Under the pieces are notes generated by a model, which was given only the letters and a program-made list of their open reading frames with translations, did not search any database and was not told the DNA's origin. Both the position numbers and the translations under genes were made by a program. 64,000 nucleotides of DNA from Bradyrhizobium sp. AZCC 1693 (GTDB lineage Bacteria > Pseudomonadota > Alphaproteobacteria > Rhizobiales > Xanthobacteraceae): positions 3,720,001 through 3,784,000 of the forward strand of contig NZ_JAZHSD010000001.1 in assembly GCF_036924745.1 (NCBI RefSeq), given 5' to 3'. This document shows, piece after piece, positions 7,681 to 18,540 of the stretch. How positions within the stretch are numbered: position 1 is the first letter of the stretch; each line of letters opens with the position of its first letter.

Positions 7681-8457
7681 ATGGCATCCTCGACGCAAAT
7701 CGAATGGACTGACGCAACCTGGAATCCTGTCACGGGTTGCACAAAGATCACTCGTGGCTGCGACTTTTGCTATGCGGAGCGTTTTTCAGAACGCTTTCGA
7801 GGAGTCCCTGGCCATCCGTTTGAAAATGGTTTCGACCTAAGACTACGACCGGAGCGGCTAACCCAACCGCTAAGCTGGCGACAGCCGCGCCGTATCTTCG
7901 TCAACTCTATGAGCGACCTCTTTCACAAAAACATACCTAGACCCTTCATTGATTCGATATTCGACACAATGGAGGCTGCTGACTGGCATACGTTTCAGGT
8001 TCTAACCAAGCGCAGTTCGCTTATGGTCCGATATCTTCGCGATCGATACGGCATAGGCAAAGCACCCTCGCATATTTGGTTGGGGGTATCCGTCGAAGAC
8101 GCGAAAAATGCAGTTCGATTGAAGCATCTCCTCGCTGCACAGGCATCCGTCAAATTTGTCTCCTTCGAGCCTCTGCTAGGTTCTGTAGGCAAGATCGATC
8201 TCAAGGGAATCGACTGGGCCATTGTGGGCGGGGAGAGCGGCCCGAGTGCACGTCCTATGGCAGAAGAATGGGCGATAGAAATTCGAGATCACTGCCGTTC
8301 GGCCAAAGTCGCGTTCTTCTTTAAACAATGGGGCGGCGTTCGGCCTAAGTCCGGCGGTCGACTTCTTAGGGGCCGCGAGTGGAACGACTATCCTCGTGTG
8401 TCTTGCCTTAAACCTGTGGTTTCTTCCTTGCCACCAGTTGATTTTAACGCGAATTAG
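7681..8457 (+). CDS. phage Gp37/Gp68-family three-Cys-motif protein (radical-SAM-like)
   Basis: The 258-residue protein opens with EWTDATWNPVTGC and a C-x6-C-x2-C cluster (C20, C27, C30 in GCTKITRGCDFCYAERF), which resembles an iron-sulfur-ligating radical-SAM motif. Further family landmarks are FVNSMSDLFH, FQVLTKR, WLGVSVE, SFEPLLG and VGGESGPSARPM. This matches the Pfam Gp37/Gp68 family, seen in phages and in bacterial islands beside TcmP. The reaction is not known; a radical-SAM-type chemistry on nucleic acid is inference. It leads a three-gene operon (45-base gap to tcmP). A 60-base line counted by hand (7921-7980) is 40% GC against 62% for a counted line in carB, pointing to horizontal transfer. 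Confidence 0.85.
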   Translation: MASSTQIEWTDATWNPVTGCTKITRGCDFCYAERFSERFRGVPGHPFENGFDLRLRPERLTQPLSWRQPRRIFVNSMSDLFHKNIPRPFIDSIFDTMEAADWHTFQVLTKRSSLMVRYLRDRYGIGKAPSHIWLGVSVEDAKNAVRLKHLLAAQASVKFVSFEPLLGSVGKIDLKGIDWAIVGGESGPSARPMAEEWAIEIRDHCRSAKVAFFFKQWGGVRPKSGGRLLRGREWNDYPRVSCLKPVVSSLPPVDFNAN

Positions 8458-8502
8458 GTCTGGACTTGGCAGGATCAGACAAAATCCATTAGGCAGCTTC
8501 GG

Positions 8503-9606
8503 ATGCAGCCAAGAACGACAATTTGGGAACTTGAGCCGCATACCGCGGCAAAGCATGAGATTCTCCGTCGATATATTCAGGCTTGGGCACCAATCCTAAG
8601 CCAAGGAAATTTTCCTCATCTCGTTTTTGTTGATGGATTCGCTGGGCCAGGCCGCTATTCGGAAGGCGAGGAAGGCTCACCTGTCATCGCGGCAAAGGCC
8701 GTAATCAATCAGCTCCGCCCAATCAAAGCCAAGGTCGATTTCCATTTCATCGAACTCGATGAGAAACGGTCCGATCACCTCGCTACCGAGATTGGGTTAC
8801 TAACATTCCCGTCAAATGTCTCGGCCAAGATCCACGGCGGCCGTGCCTTTCAAGACACGTTCCCTGAGGTTTGGGACAGCTATGCATCCAGGCCAGGTCG
8901 TTCGCGACCACCGACATTCGTGTTCATCGACCCGTTTGGATTTAAGATACCCTTTTCGAATGTAGTGAAAGTGCTAAGCGCACCAAGCTGCGAGGTGTTG
9001 ATCACCTTCATGTTCGAGGAGATCAACCGATTCCTGTCACAAGGCCAACAGCCCGACAATTTTGATGATCTCTTTGGCTGCCGCGACTGGCGGGAAGGAA
9101 TTGACATAAAGCTACCGAGAGAGCGCGTGAAATTCCTTCACGACCTCTATCAGAGGCAACTTACGCAAGCCGCCGGGGCCCGCTTCGTACGCTCTTTCGC
9201 AATGCGCAATGAGCGCAATACAATGGACTATTTTCTCTTCTTTGCGACGAATAACGAACTTGGATTGAAGAAAATAAAAGAGGCTATGTGGCGAGTTGAC
9301 GAAAGCGGAACATACACATTTTCTGACGCAACAGACCCAAACCAATCTGTGCTCTTTTCAGCAGAGCCTAACCGTGAATTGCTCAAACGACTCATCGTGG
9401 GCAAGTTTGAAGGAACTGAGGTAACAGCCAGCGAGATAGAGCGTTTCGTGGTTCATGAGACACCGTTTCGGGAGACCCATTACAAGAAAGTGCTTCAAAC
9501 TCTGGAGGGAGCCGAGAGACTAATCCCAATTGATCCCCCAGCAAACCGGCGACGCGGAACTTATGCCGATATAAATATGAAATTGCGCTTCGAGCCCAAG
9601 ACATGA
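8503..9606 (+). CDS. tcmP: three-Cys-motif partner protein TcmP
   Basis: A 367-residue protein that fits the TcmP family, which is defined by its co-occurrence with three-Cys-motif Gp37/Gp68 proteins. The N-terminal WELEPHTAAKHEILRRY is typical. I read a methyltransferase-like Rossmann pattern: motif I FVDGFAGPG (42-50), an acidic strand FIELDE (82-87) and FIDPFGF (141-147) at the place of the DPPY-type motif IV. SAM binding is therefore an inference, not established. The C-terminal third looks like a winged-helix module. It shares the low GC of the island; the next gene starts 3 bases after its stop. Confidence 0.85.
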   Translation: MQPRTTIWELEPHTAAKHEILRRYIQAWAPILSQGNFPHLVFVDGFAGPGRYSEGEEGSPVIAAKAVINQLRPIKAKVDFHFIELDEKRSDHLATEIGLLTFPSNVSAKIHGGRAFQDTFPEVWDSYASRPGRSRPPTFVFIDPFGFKIPFSNVVKVLSAPSCEVLITFMFEEINRFLSQGQQPDNFDDLFGCRDWREGIDIKLPRERVKFLHDLYQRQLTQAAGARFVRSFAMRNERNTMDYFLFFATNNELGLKKIKEAMWRVDESGTYTFSDATDPNQSVLFSAEPNRELLKRLIVGKFEGTEVTASEIERFVVHETPFRETHYKKVLQTLEGAERLIPIDPPANRRRGTYADINMKLRFEPKT

Positions 9607-9609
9607 ATT

Positions 9610-10197
9610 GTGAAAGACATGCTGGCCATAGATTTTGAGCAGCAGGAGGGAATCACCGTTCCTTACCCTCCGCTATTCGATGGCGTCCGCAACAACTATG
9701 GCTTCGTAGACCTCCGAGGACGGCCCGATCTCGCCGCTAGAATTTCTGAGGGATGTGCCTCAGATGCATTAAAGAACCTTCTTGTTAGGTTGTCTGAGCG
9801 CGGCTCCCCATTTTTCACGGTTGGCTGCGATCTTGGTTCACACGAAGAGCCAGACGGTGATAAGAACGCTCGATACGTTGCGGGCGGATATGTTCAATTA
9901 ATGCACTGTCGTTATGCGGACCGATCGCCAGAAGACTATTATTCATTCGGCGAGGTAATAGCGAAAGAGTTGGGCGAATTATCCCAAGATCACAGTTGGC
10001 TTCTGCGTTTCGTTCTAACGTTTGTGGCCTTTAACCTCGACGATTTCTCGAGCCTCACTCCCTCAGTTTGGATGTGGTTTTATGCAAAGGGGCACAATCC
10101 AGAAGCAGCCGTGGCATCCCGCGAAATATTGATTTCTGAATTTCGTGAGACTCTGGCGAGCAAACAGCTAAACCTTCTTCTCGAAGAATGGTGCTAA
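9610..10197 (+). CDS. unknown protein, third gene of the TcmP island
   Basis: The 195-residue product starts at GTG 9610, 3 bases after the tcmP stop; ATG at 9619 is the alternative. I recognise no family. It is acidic, soluble, with no signal peptide or transmembrane segment. The first half has FTVGCDLGSHEEPDG, and the middle RFVLTFVAFNLDDFSSLTPSVWMWF is hydrophobic and probably buried. Close spacing implies co-translation with tcmP, so it may be an accessory, substrate-recognition or immunity-like part of the same system. Codon use is AT-rich like its two upstream neighbours. Confidence 0.75.
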   Translation: MKDMLAIDFEQQEGITVPYPPLFDGVRNNYGFVDLRGRPDLAARISEGCASDALKNLLVRLSERGSPFFTVGCDLGSHEEPDGDKNARYVAGGYVQLMHCRYADRSPEDYYSFGEVIAKELGELSQDHSWLLRFVLTFVAFNLDDFSSLTPSVWMWFYAKGHNPEAAVASREILISEFRETLASKQLNLLLEEWC

Positions 10198-10349
10198 GGG
10201 AAAATCTCGAACAAATGAAAACGGCGAATTCTCGCCCGCTGCCTTGTTTCTAAGGAACCCAAGTCTATCCCGGTCATGACGATCTGAATCAACTATCCAA
10301 GAACGACTGCAACCTTCTGCTCCGGCTGCCGCTTTGGCTGCCAAGGACA

Positions 10350-11936
10350 ATGGCTATGACCAGGTCCAATGGTTTCAAAGTCGGAATCGGAATTGTGATC
10401 GCCGCGCTGGCGGGAAGCCAGCAGGCATCCGCCCAGACGCCAACGCTTTCCGTAGACCCTTCACGATTGCCGCGTCTCGGCACCATCGACGCGCGTTTTC
10501 AATCGTACAACGTTGAAATGGTCGAGGTCACCGGCGGACGGTTCTGGAAGCCTTACGCAGCGAGCGCCTCCGCGCCGTCAGATCGCGGCGCCGATAACGC
10601 CGGGAATATGCCTGCGGGCGGCAATCCCGACCTCTACGCGTATCGGGAGCCGATCGACCTGTCGAACCCGCGGCTCCGCGCATTGGCTGCGGCGCTGGCG
10701 CCGGCCTACCTGCGCGTCAGCGGCTCCTGGGCCAACAGCACCTACTTTGCAGAAAGCGATGAGACGCCGTCGGTGCCGCCCAACGGCTTCCGCGCGGTGC
10801 TCAGCCGCGAACGCTGGAAAGGCGTCATCGACTTTGCCCACGCCGCCAGCGCAGAGATCGTGACCTCGATGGCCACGAGTGCCGGTGCCCGGGACGCCGC
10901 AGGCCGATGGCAGAGCGATCAGGCGCGTCGCTTCTTCGCCTACACCAGATCCGTCGGTGGCAGAATAGCCGCCGCCGAGTTCATGAATGAGCCGACGCTG
11001 GCCGCGATGGGCGGTGCACCCAAAGGCTACGATGCGGCAGCTTACGGGCGGGACTTCAAAGCCTTTGTTGCGTTCATCAGGGCGAGCGAACCGGATGTGA
11101 TGGTTCTCGGCCCCGGTTCGATCGGCGCGACTATAGCGCCGCAATCATCCAGGCCGTCCGGCTCCGGATTCATCTCTACGCGGGACTTGCTTGCAGCATC
11201 CGGCCCCGGCATCGACGCTTTTTCCTATCATCACTATGGCGCGGTCTCGCAACGGTGCTCTCCGGATCAAACCACACAAGAGGCCGCGCTTTCGGAAGCG
11301 TGGCTGGCGAGCACGGGCCGGACGCTCGCGTTCTACCAGTCGCTCAGGGACGAATTTGCGCCTGATAAGCCGATGTGGCTGACCGAAACCGCCGAGGCGG
11401 CTTGCGGCGGCAATCCCTGGGCTTCCACTTTCCTCGATACGTTCCGATATCTCGACCAGCTTGGCCGGCTTGCCAAAGCCGGCGTCCAAATGGTCGCGCA
11501 CAACACGCTGGCTGCGAGCGATTACGGCCTGCTTGACGAGAAGACGTTCCGGCCGCGGCCAAACTATTGGGCGGCGCTGCTCTGGCGCAGGCTGATGGGC
11601 ACAATTGTTCTCGACGCCGGCGCGCACGAGGGGATGCACCTCTACGCGCATTGCCGACGAGGCGTGCGTGGGGCCGTCGCGCTGCTGGCCATCAATACCG
11701 ACAGGACAATCGCCGCCACCTTGCGATTGCCCGTGTCCAGCGAGCGTTACACGCTGTCGGCGGATGATCTGCAAAGCACCGGCGTGAAACTGAATGGATC
11801 GGCTCTCGAACTCGGCCTAAACGACGATCTTCCGCGGCTTACCGCAGTGACATCGCCACCCGGTTCGATCGAGATCGGACCGGCCACGATCACTTTCCTC
11901 ACGGTCGGGGAAGCCAAAAATCCGGCATGCGATTGA
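10350..11936 (+). CDS. exported heparanase-like glycoside hydrolase (GH79-type, clan A)
   Basis: A 528-residue protein with a signal peptide (residues 1-29, QASAQ) and a TIM-barrel glycosidase pattern: YLRVSGSWANSTYF, AEFMNEP with putative acid/base E214, FSYHHYG, and MWLTETAEAACGG with putative nucleophile E346. A small C-terminal beta-domain ends the protein. The layout recalls heparanase and beta-glucuronidases of GH79, acting on uronic-acid polysaccharides; the exact substrate is unknown. ATG 10350 or 10356 can serve as start. Its last 38 bases overlap the convergent DUF817 gene. Composition has returned to host-like GC. Confidence 0.75.
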   Translation: MAMTRSNGFKVGIGIVIAALAGSQQASAQTPTLSVDPSRLPRLGTIDARFQSYNVEMVEVTGGRFWKPYAASASAPSDRGADNAGNMPAGGNPDLYAYREPIDLSNPRLRALAAALAPAYLRVSGSWANSTYFAESDETPSVPPNGFRAVLSRERWKGVIDFAHAASAEIVTSMATSAGARDAAGRWQSDQARRFFAYTRSVGGRIAAAEFMNEPTLAAMGGAPKGYDAAAYGRDFKAFVAFIRASEPDVMVLGPGSIGATIAPQSSRPSGSGFISTRDLLAASGPGIDAFSYHHYGAVSQRCSPDQTTQEAALSEAWLASTGRTLAFYQSLRDEFAPDKPMWLTETAEAACGGNPWASTFLDTFRYLDQLGRLAKAGVQMVAHNTLAASDYGLLDEKTFRPRPNYWAALLWRRLMGTIVLDAGAHEGMHLYAHCRRGVRGAVALLAINTDRTIAATLRLPVSSERYTLSADDLQSTGVKLNGSALELGLNDDLPRLTAVTSPPGSIEIGPATITFLTVGEAKNPACD

Positions 11937-12867
11937 ATTTCTTGCGGATGCCGGTCGTGCGCTCGTCCATGCGCCTGTCCCGCGGCGCGTTGACCAGACT
12001 CACCAACGTGTAGCTGATGATCAGCAGCAGGAACCAGGAGCCGAACTTTCCGAAGGAAACCATCGACCAGCCGTGCCGCTGCGATGGATAGAGCCAGGTC
12101 TTGGTGAAGGTACCGATGTTTTCCGAGAACCAGATGAAGAGCGACACCAGCGTGAGCCCGAGCAATAGCGGCATCGAACGATGGTGGTGCCAAACCCTGA
12201 AATAGACGCGGGTGCGGAAGAACAGCCAGCCGGCAAGAGCGAACAGCAGCCAGCGCAGGTCCGGCATGAAGTGATGGCTGAAGAAATTGACGTAGATCGC
12301 GACGCTGAGCACGGCGAGGCCGAGGCGCCGCGGATGATGGGAAAACTCGAAATCGAACAGCCGCCACGCGCGGCAGAGATAACTGCCGATGCAGGCATAC
12401 ATGAAGCCGGAGAACAGCGGCACGCCACTGACGCGGAAGAAATTCGGCTCCGGGTAAATCCAGGAGCCGGCCTGTGTCTTGAAGATCTCCATCGCCGTTC
12501 CGACGAAATGATAGATCAGGATCACCTTCGCCTCGTCCGCTGTCTCCAGCCGGCCCGCGAGCAGCGCGACCTGAACCGTGATCATGCAGAGAAACAGAAA
12601 GTCGTAGCGCGGAAGCCACGCTGCCGCCGGATAGAACCACCAGGTGGCGATCATCAGGAAAACAGCGATCCCGCCGAACAGGCAGGCCCAGGCCTGCTTC
12701 ACGCCAAAGCGGAAAAATTCGTAAAGCGCTGAGGTCCAGCGGCCCTTCGCCATGAAGCGGCCGAGCCGGTATTCGCCCGCGATGAAGGGGCGCAGCGGCG
12801 GCCAGATGGCGGCGGCGCTCGGCAGGGGTTTTGAGGTGTCGGGCTTGCGGTCCGGGGGGCGATGCAT
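11899..12867 (-). CDS. DUF817 integral membrane protein
   Basis: A 322-residue protein with about eight predicted transmembrane helices. The stretch around IYHFVGTAMEIFKTQAGSW, then GVPLFSGFMYACIGSY and WFSENIGTFTKTWLYPSQ are characteristic of the uncharacterised DUF817 family. Glu and His residues inside helices (HFVGTAME, NFFSHHF) could bind metal or cofactor; this is speculation. The N-terminal 50 residues are soluble. It overlaps the 3' end of the glycosidase gene tail to tail, so the two transcripts are complementary there. Confidence 0.82.
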   Translation of the reverse strand: MHRPPDRKPDTSKPLPSAAAIWPPLRPFIAGEYRLGRFMAKGRWTSALYEFFRFGVKQAWACLFGGIAVFLMIATWWFYPAAAWLPRYDFLFLCMITVQVALLAGRLETADEAKVILIYHFVGTAMEIFKTQAGSWIYPEPNFFRVSGVPLFSGFMYACIGSYLCRAWRLFDFEFSHHPRRLGLAVLSVAIYVNFFSHHFMPDLRWLLFALAGWLFFRTRVYFRVWHHHRSMPLLLGLTLVSLFIWFSENIGTFTKTWLYPSQRHGWSMVSFGKFGSWFLLLIISYTLVSLVNAPRDRRMDERTTGIRKKFNRMPDFWLPRP

Positions 12868-12998
12868 GCCATCGACGATGGCGGCGGAACGCGGTGCAAA
12901 ATTGGCAAATATTTGCAGATTGCGCTTAGTCCCTGCGCTGTTCTTGCGCAGCGCTATTTTGCTTTGACAACGTCGCCCTGATCGAAGAAAAGCCGCCC

Positions 12999-13235
12999 AT
13001 GGCCAAGAAACCCGGGACCAATCCCAAAGGCGAGTTCGCCTTCTTCAACGTCGTCTATGAAGACGACTCGCAACGCTCCAACCGGCGCGTGCCTTCCGAG
13101 CTGCTCGGCGGGCTCGACGGCGACGAGCCGGCGCGCGGCTACATCATGGAGCAGGACCGCGAGATCGCCGAAAAATCCGGCCGCACGCCGCTGGCGATCA
13201 AGAGCATCAGCCGGGTTGGGGCGAAGAAGAAATAG
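12999..13235 (+). CDS. conserved small hypothetical protein (78 residues)
   Basis: The 78-residue, charged, soluble product begins MAKKPGTNPKGEFAFFNV, has VYEDDSQRSNRRVPSELLGGLDG in the middle, and ends in a basic tail (RVGAKKK). I have a sense of similar small proteins in bradyrhizobia but know no function. The frame is clean and the start is preceded by AAGAAAAG about 8 bases upstream. It is divergent from the DUF817 gene. Confidence 0.7.
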   Translation: MAKKPGTNPKGEFAFFNVVYEDDSQRSNRRVPSELLGGLDGDEPARGYIMEQDREIAEKSGRTPLAIKSISRVGAKKK

Positions 13236-13274
13236 GGCGCCGCGGTCTAGGCCATTCGGGTGAAACGGCGGCGC

Positions 13275-13655
13275 TCACCAACGCCCCTTCCGTCTATTCC
13301 AGGCAAACAGCAGGTCGGCAAACCGGTCATAGACAAACCGCGTGACCGGCAGCATCGCCCGATTGCCGAACAGCGAAGCCAGCCATCCCTCGCCCTTTGT
13401 TTTCAGCCAGATCGCGATCGCGACATCCGCGCCGACGATCAGGCGGCCGGTCTCATCCGTCGCGTGCAGGCGGCGACGCACGTCGTCGAGCGACGCGCCG
13501 TATGACGCGAGCGCGTCGGGTCGCTCGTTGATGTCGTTGAAGGAGATGTGGCCGGCGCGGACGGCCTGAAGCAGCTTGTTGCGCTGCCAGTCGATGCCGG
13601 CGTCGCAGACGGGGCAGCGCGTGTTGTACCAGACAACAAGGCGATGCCCCGTCAT
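13275..13655 (-). CDS. DCC-family thiol-disulfide oxidoreductase (DUF393)
   Basis: A 126-residue protein with CPVC (C14, C17) right after the first strand (LVVWYNTRCPVCD), the mark of the DCC/DUF393 thioredoxin-like family. The C-terminal NRAMLPVTRFVYDRFADLLFAWNRRKG, with conserved Tyr and Asn-Arg, also fits. No signal peptide, so it is cytoplasmic. The substrate is unknown. It ends 7 bases after the rpoD stop in the same direction, so it may be read through from rpoD. Confidence 0.85.
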   Translation of the reverse strand: MTGHRLVVWYNTRCPVCDAGIDWQRNKLLQAVRAGHISFNDINERPDALASYGASLDDVRRRLHATDETGRLIVGADVAIAIWLKTKGEGWLASLFGNRAMLPVTRFVYDRFADLLFAWNRRKGRW

Positions 13656-13661
13656 GATCGG

Positions 13662-15771
<2,110 letters not shown>

Positions 15772-16167
15772 TCATCAAGCTCCCGAAACGCGCTCGTGCG
15801 GGATGGCGCGCAACGCCACCCGCCTCTGAATTACTGAAGTCGTCAGCAGGATGTCTTTTGTTCGAAAAGCCAACCCGCTAGATCCTTGCTCTTTGCGCGT
15901 GATCGTTTCGGAAAACCGGATATCCATTTTTCCGGATCACGCTCGTGCCCCTGAGTATTCCGCATGCTCACGACGCGGAAAGGGCGGCGCAGACTGTCGC
16001 CACCCCTGTAACCCGCCATCGCCGGTGTTATGCCAATAGCCCTTCGGCGCCGTTAAAGTAACCTTCGGACTATTAAGCTTCGCTTAACCCTGTTTTTGCC
16101 GCCAAACCATGGATTTGGCGAGTCTTTTTGCGGGCACGGCCGCCGCCGTCCGCATCATTTTTTTATC
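15772..16167. other. intergenic region between dnaG and rpoD
   Basis: About 400 bases without a credible gene. The tract is locally less GC-rich, with runs such as TTTTTTAT near 16160. It must contain the rpoD promoter and the 3' end of the dnaG transcript; both genes point left. I find no unambiguous terminator hairpin. Confidence 0.35.
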
Positions 16168-18186
16168 TCACACGCTCTTCCGGAACCGGCCCGAAAGCTC
16201 GCCGAAACCCTCGATCAGGGCCTCCGTGCCGTCGAGCGACTCAAGTCGGGCGCTGACGTCCTTCAGCCACGCCATGTTGGCGTCAGTGGGCTCATCGCCC
16301 AACGCCAGCTCGGCATCTTTCTTCTCCCTAAGTAGGGCATGTGTTTTCTGATGCAAGACAACGAGTTGCTGCCAGGTCGCCAAAACATCTTCCCGGGCCG
16401 CGCCGGGCTTGGCGCCCCAGACGGCCGCGGTCGTGATCGCTCGCTCAACCCTTTGAAGAACCTCGCCTAATCCTCGCGCTTCGAGATCGGCCCGCATTTT
16501 CTCGGCCTGCTCCTCGACGTCGGGAGAATGGTGATGGTCATTGGCGAAGGCGGCGATAATGCCGGCGCGGAGCTTGTTGGCCTCGGGATGGGCCAGTTCC
16601 AGGGCGGCTACCTCCTCCAGATGGTCGTGCAGCAGCCAGGGGTGATTGATCAGGGATTGCAGGATCAGCGCCTCGCGGCGGGACATCGCGCTGCGCTGGC
16701 CGCGCATGATCGGACTGGTCGCGAGCTGGGGGCTGGCCGCCTGGTAGGGGCCCGGGGAGATCGCAGGGCTGCCACCCGCCCCCGGTCCGCGCCCGCCCCG
16801 GGGGGCGAATCGGCCGACCTGGCCCTGGCTGAACCCGCTGCGGGGGGCAAACGTGCGGGGTGATTCGCCCCGCCCGGTCCGGAAATTACCCCGACCGTAG
16901 CCGCCGCCCCCACCTTGCGGCGCAAAGGCGCGCTGCAGGCGATCGGCGAGATCGTCGCGATAATAGCGACGCACCACCTCATCGCGGATGCCCTTGCTGA
17001 GTTCGTTGATGCGTGCTTCCAGCGCCGCGCGCCGCTCGGGGGTGGCAAAGCTGCCGCCCTCGATTTCGCGCGACCAGAGCATGTCGACGAGCGGCCGCGC
17101 GGCTGAAATCACTTCCTCGATCGCGCCGCGACCGCCGGTGCGCGCGAGGTCGTCGGGGTCCTGCCCTTCCGGCAGCAGCGCAAAGCGCAGGCTCTTGCCG
17201 GGAAGGAGCGCAGGCAGCGCGAGGTCGGCGGCGCGATAGGCCGCCTTCTGGCCGGCGCGGTCGCCGTCGAAACAAAGAATCGGCTCGTCGGCCATCTTCC
17301 ACAGCAGCGCGAGCTGGTTTTCGGTCAAGGCCGTGCCGAGCGGGGCGACCGCGCCGCCAAAGCCCGCGGTGACCATGGCGATGACGTCGACATAGCCTTC
17401 GACCACGATCAGCGGCGAGCCGTTATGCGTCGCCTGCCGCGCGGTTGAGAGGTTGTAGAGATTGTCGCCCTTGTGAAACAGCGGCGTTTCCGGCGAGTTC
17501 AAGTATTTTGCCGGAACGTCCTTTTCCAGCGCGCGGCCGCCGAAGGCGATGACGCGGCCCCTCGCATCCGTGATCGGAAACATCACGCGATCCCTGAAAC
17601 GATCGAACGGAACGGGCTTGTCCTCGCCCGCCACCAGCAGCCCCGCTTCCACCATGTCCTCGGTCGAAATGCCCTGCGCGCCCAGATGCTCCTTCAGCGC
17701 AAAACGATCCGGTGGCGCATAGCCAAGGCGAAACTGCAGCTGCGTCGCCGGCGAAATGCCGCGGTCGCCGAGATAGCCGCGCGCCTTGGCGCCGTTGCGC
17801 GAGGCGAGTGTGTCGGCAAAGAATTTGGCCGCGAGTTCCATCACGTCGTGGAGCGTCTTGCGGCGCTGCTCGTGGCGCGCGGCATCGGGGGTGGTCGCCG
17901 GCAGCGCCATGCCGGCCATGGAAGCCAGCCGCTCGACGGCTTCCGCGAAGCCGACGCCCTCGGTCTCCATCAAAAACGAGATGATGTCGCCGTGCTTGCC
18001 GGAGGAGAAGTCGTGGTAGAAGCCCTTCTGGTCGTTGACCGTGAACGAGGGCGACTTCTCCTGCTGGAACGGCGACAGCCCCTTGAACTCCCTTCCTGCC
18101 TTCTTCAGCTTGACGCGCCGGCCCACGACTTCCGAAACCGGAAGCCGGGCGCGCAGTTCGTCGAGGAATTGGGGCGTGAAGCGCAT
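16168..18186 (-). CDS. dnaG: DNA primase DnaG (zinc ligands absent)
   Basis: A 672-residue primase that lays RNA primers for replication. The N-terminal zinc-domain fold is present but the usual Cys-His-Cys-Cys ligands are replaced by S38, Q41, D59 and S62 (GLSPFQQEK and FYHDFSSGKHG). I recall this as common in rhizobial DnaG. The catalytic core has YLGDRGIS, FPITDARGRVIAFGGR and the TOPRIM motifs VVEGYVDVIAM and FDGDRAGQKA. A Gly/Arg-rich linker (about 420-500) leads to the C-terminal DnaB-interaction domain. It lies upstream of rpoD in the same direction, the classic arrangement. Confidence 0.96.
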   Translation of the reverse strand: MRFTPQFLDELRARLPVSEVVGRRVKLKKAGREFKGLSPFQQEKSPSFTVNDQKGFYHDFSSGKHGDIISFLMETEGVGFAEAVERLASMAGMALPATTPDAARHEQRRKTLHDVMELAAKFFADTLASRNGAKARGYLGDRGISPATQLQFRLGYAPPDRFALKEHLGAQGISTEDMVEAGLLVAGEDKPVPFDRFRDRVMFPITDARGRVIAFGGRALEKDVPAKYLNSPETPLFHKGDNLYNLSTARQATHNGSPLIVVEGYVDVIAMVTAGFGGAVAPLGTALTENQLALLWKMADEPILCFDGDRAGQKAAYRAADLALPALLPGKSLRFALLPEGQDPDDLARTGGRGAIEEVISAARPLVDMLWSREIEGGSFATPERRAALEARINELSKGIRDEVVRRYYRDDLADRLQRAFAPQGGGGGYGRGNFRTGRGESPRTFAPRSGFSQGQVGRFAPRGGRGPGAGGSPAISPGPYQAASPQLATSPIMRGQRSAMSRREALILQSLINHPWLLHDHLEEVAALELAHPEANKLRAGIIAAFANDHHHSPDVEEQAEKMRADLEARGLGEVLQRVERAITTAAVWGAKPGAAREDVLATWQQLVVLHQKTHALLREKKDAELALGDEPTDANMAWLKDVSARLESLDGTEALIEGFGELSGRFRKSV

Positions 18187-18315
18187 GAATCAGGTAGCTG
18201 CCAGAGTCGTGGGGCCGTGCCAACCGATTAGCGATACAGGGACCGGCCGACAAAATACGAAGGTTGGCGGGTTTCTCGCCACTATTCACAGCCGGGAAGC
18301 GGCAAAATCTCTCCT

Positions 18316-18482
18316 CGTCATGGCCGGGCTTGCCGCCTCCGCTAAAACTTCGGCGCGCCAGCACGGGAAAGCCGCGGCGAAGCCTTGGCGTAGCCGGGAC
18401 CAGGCCATCCACGTTCTAGGCCGCCACCTTGCAAGAAAGGCGTGGATGCCTGGGTCAAGCCTGGTCAAGCCCGGGCATGACG
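18316..18482. repeat. interspersed repeat, CGTCATGGCCGGGCTTG...AAGCCCGGGCATGACG type
   Basis: The ends are inverted: CGTCATGGCCGGGCTTG at left and CAAGCCCGGGCATGACG at right, with internal GTGGATGCCTGGGTCAAGC. It belongs to the same family as 30826-30960 and 37446-37523. It fills the divergent gap between dnaG and the chlorite-dismutase-like gene. Confidence 0.6.
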
Positions 18483-18540
18483 GCGGAGTGCGGCACGCAC
18501 ACAGCTTGAACCGCGCCCAGTTCCGGGCTTCCATATCCCC

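Noticed and set aside
7681..10197. Prophage, because of the phage name Gp37/Gp68
   Set aside because: There are no structural, lysis, integrase or replication genes and no attachment repeats; the family also occurs in non-phage islands.
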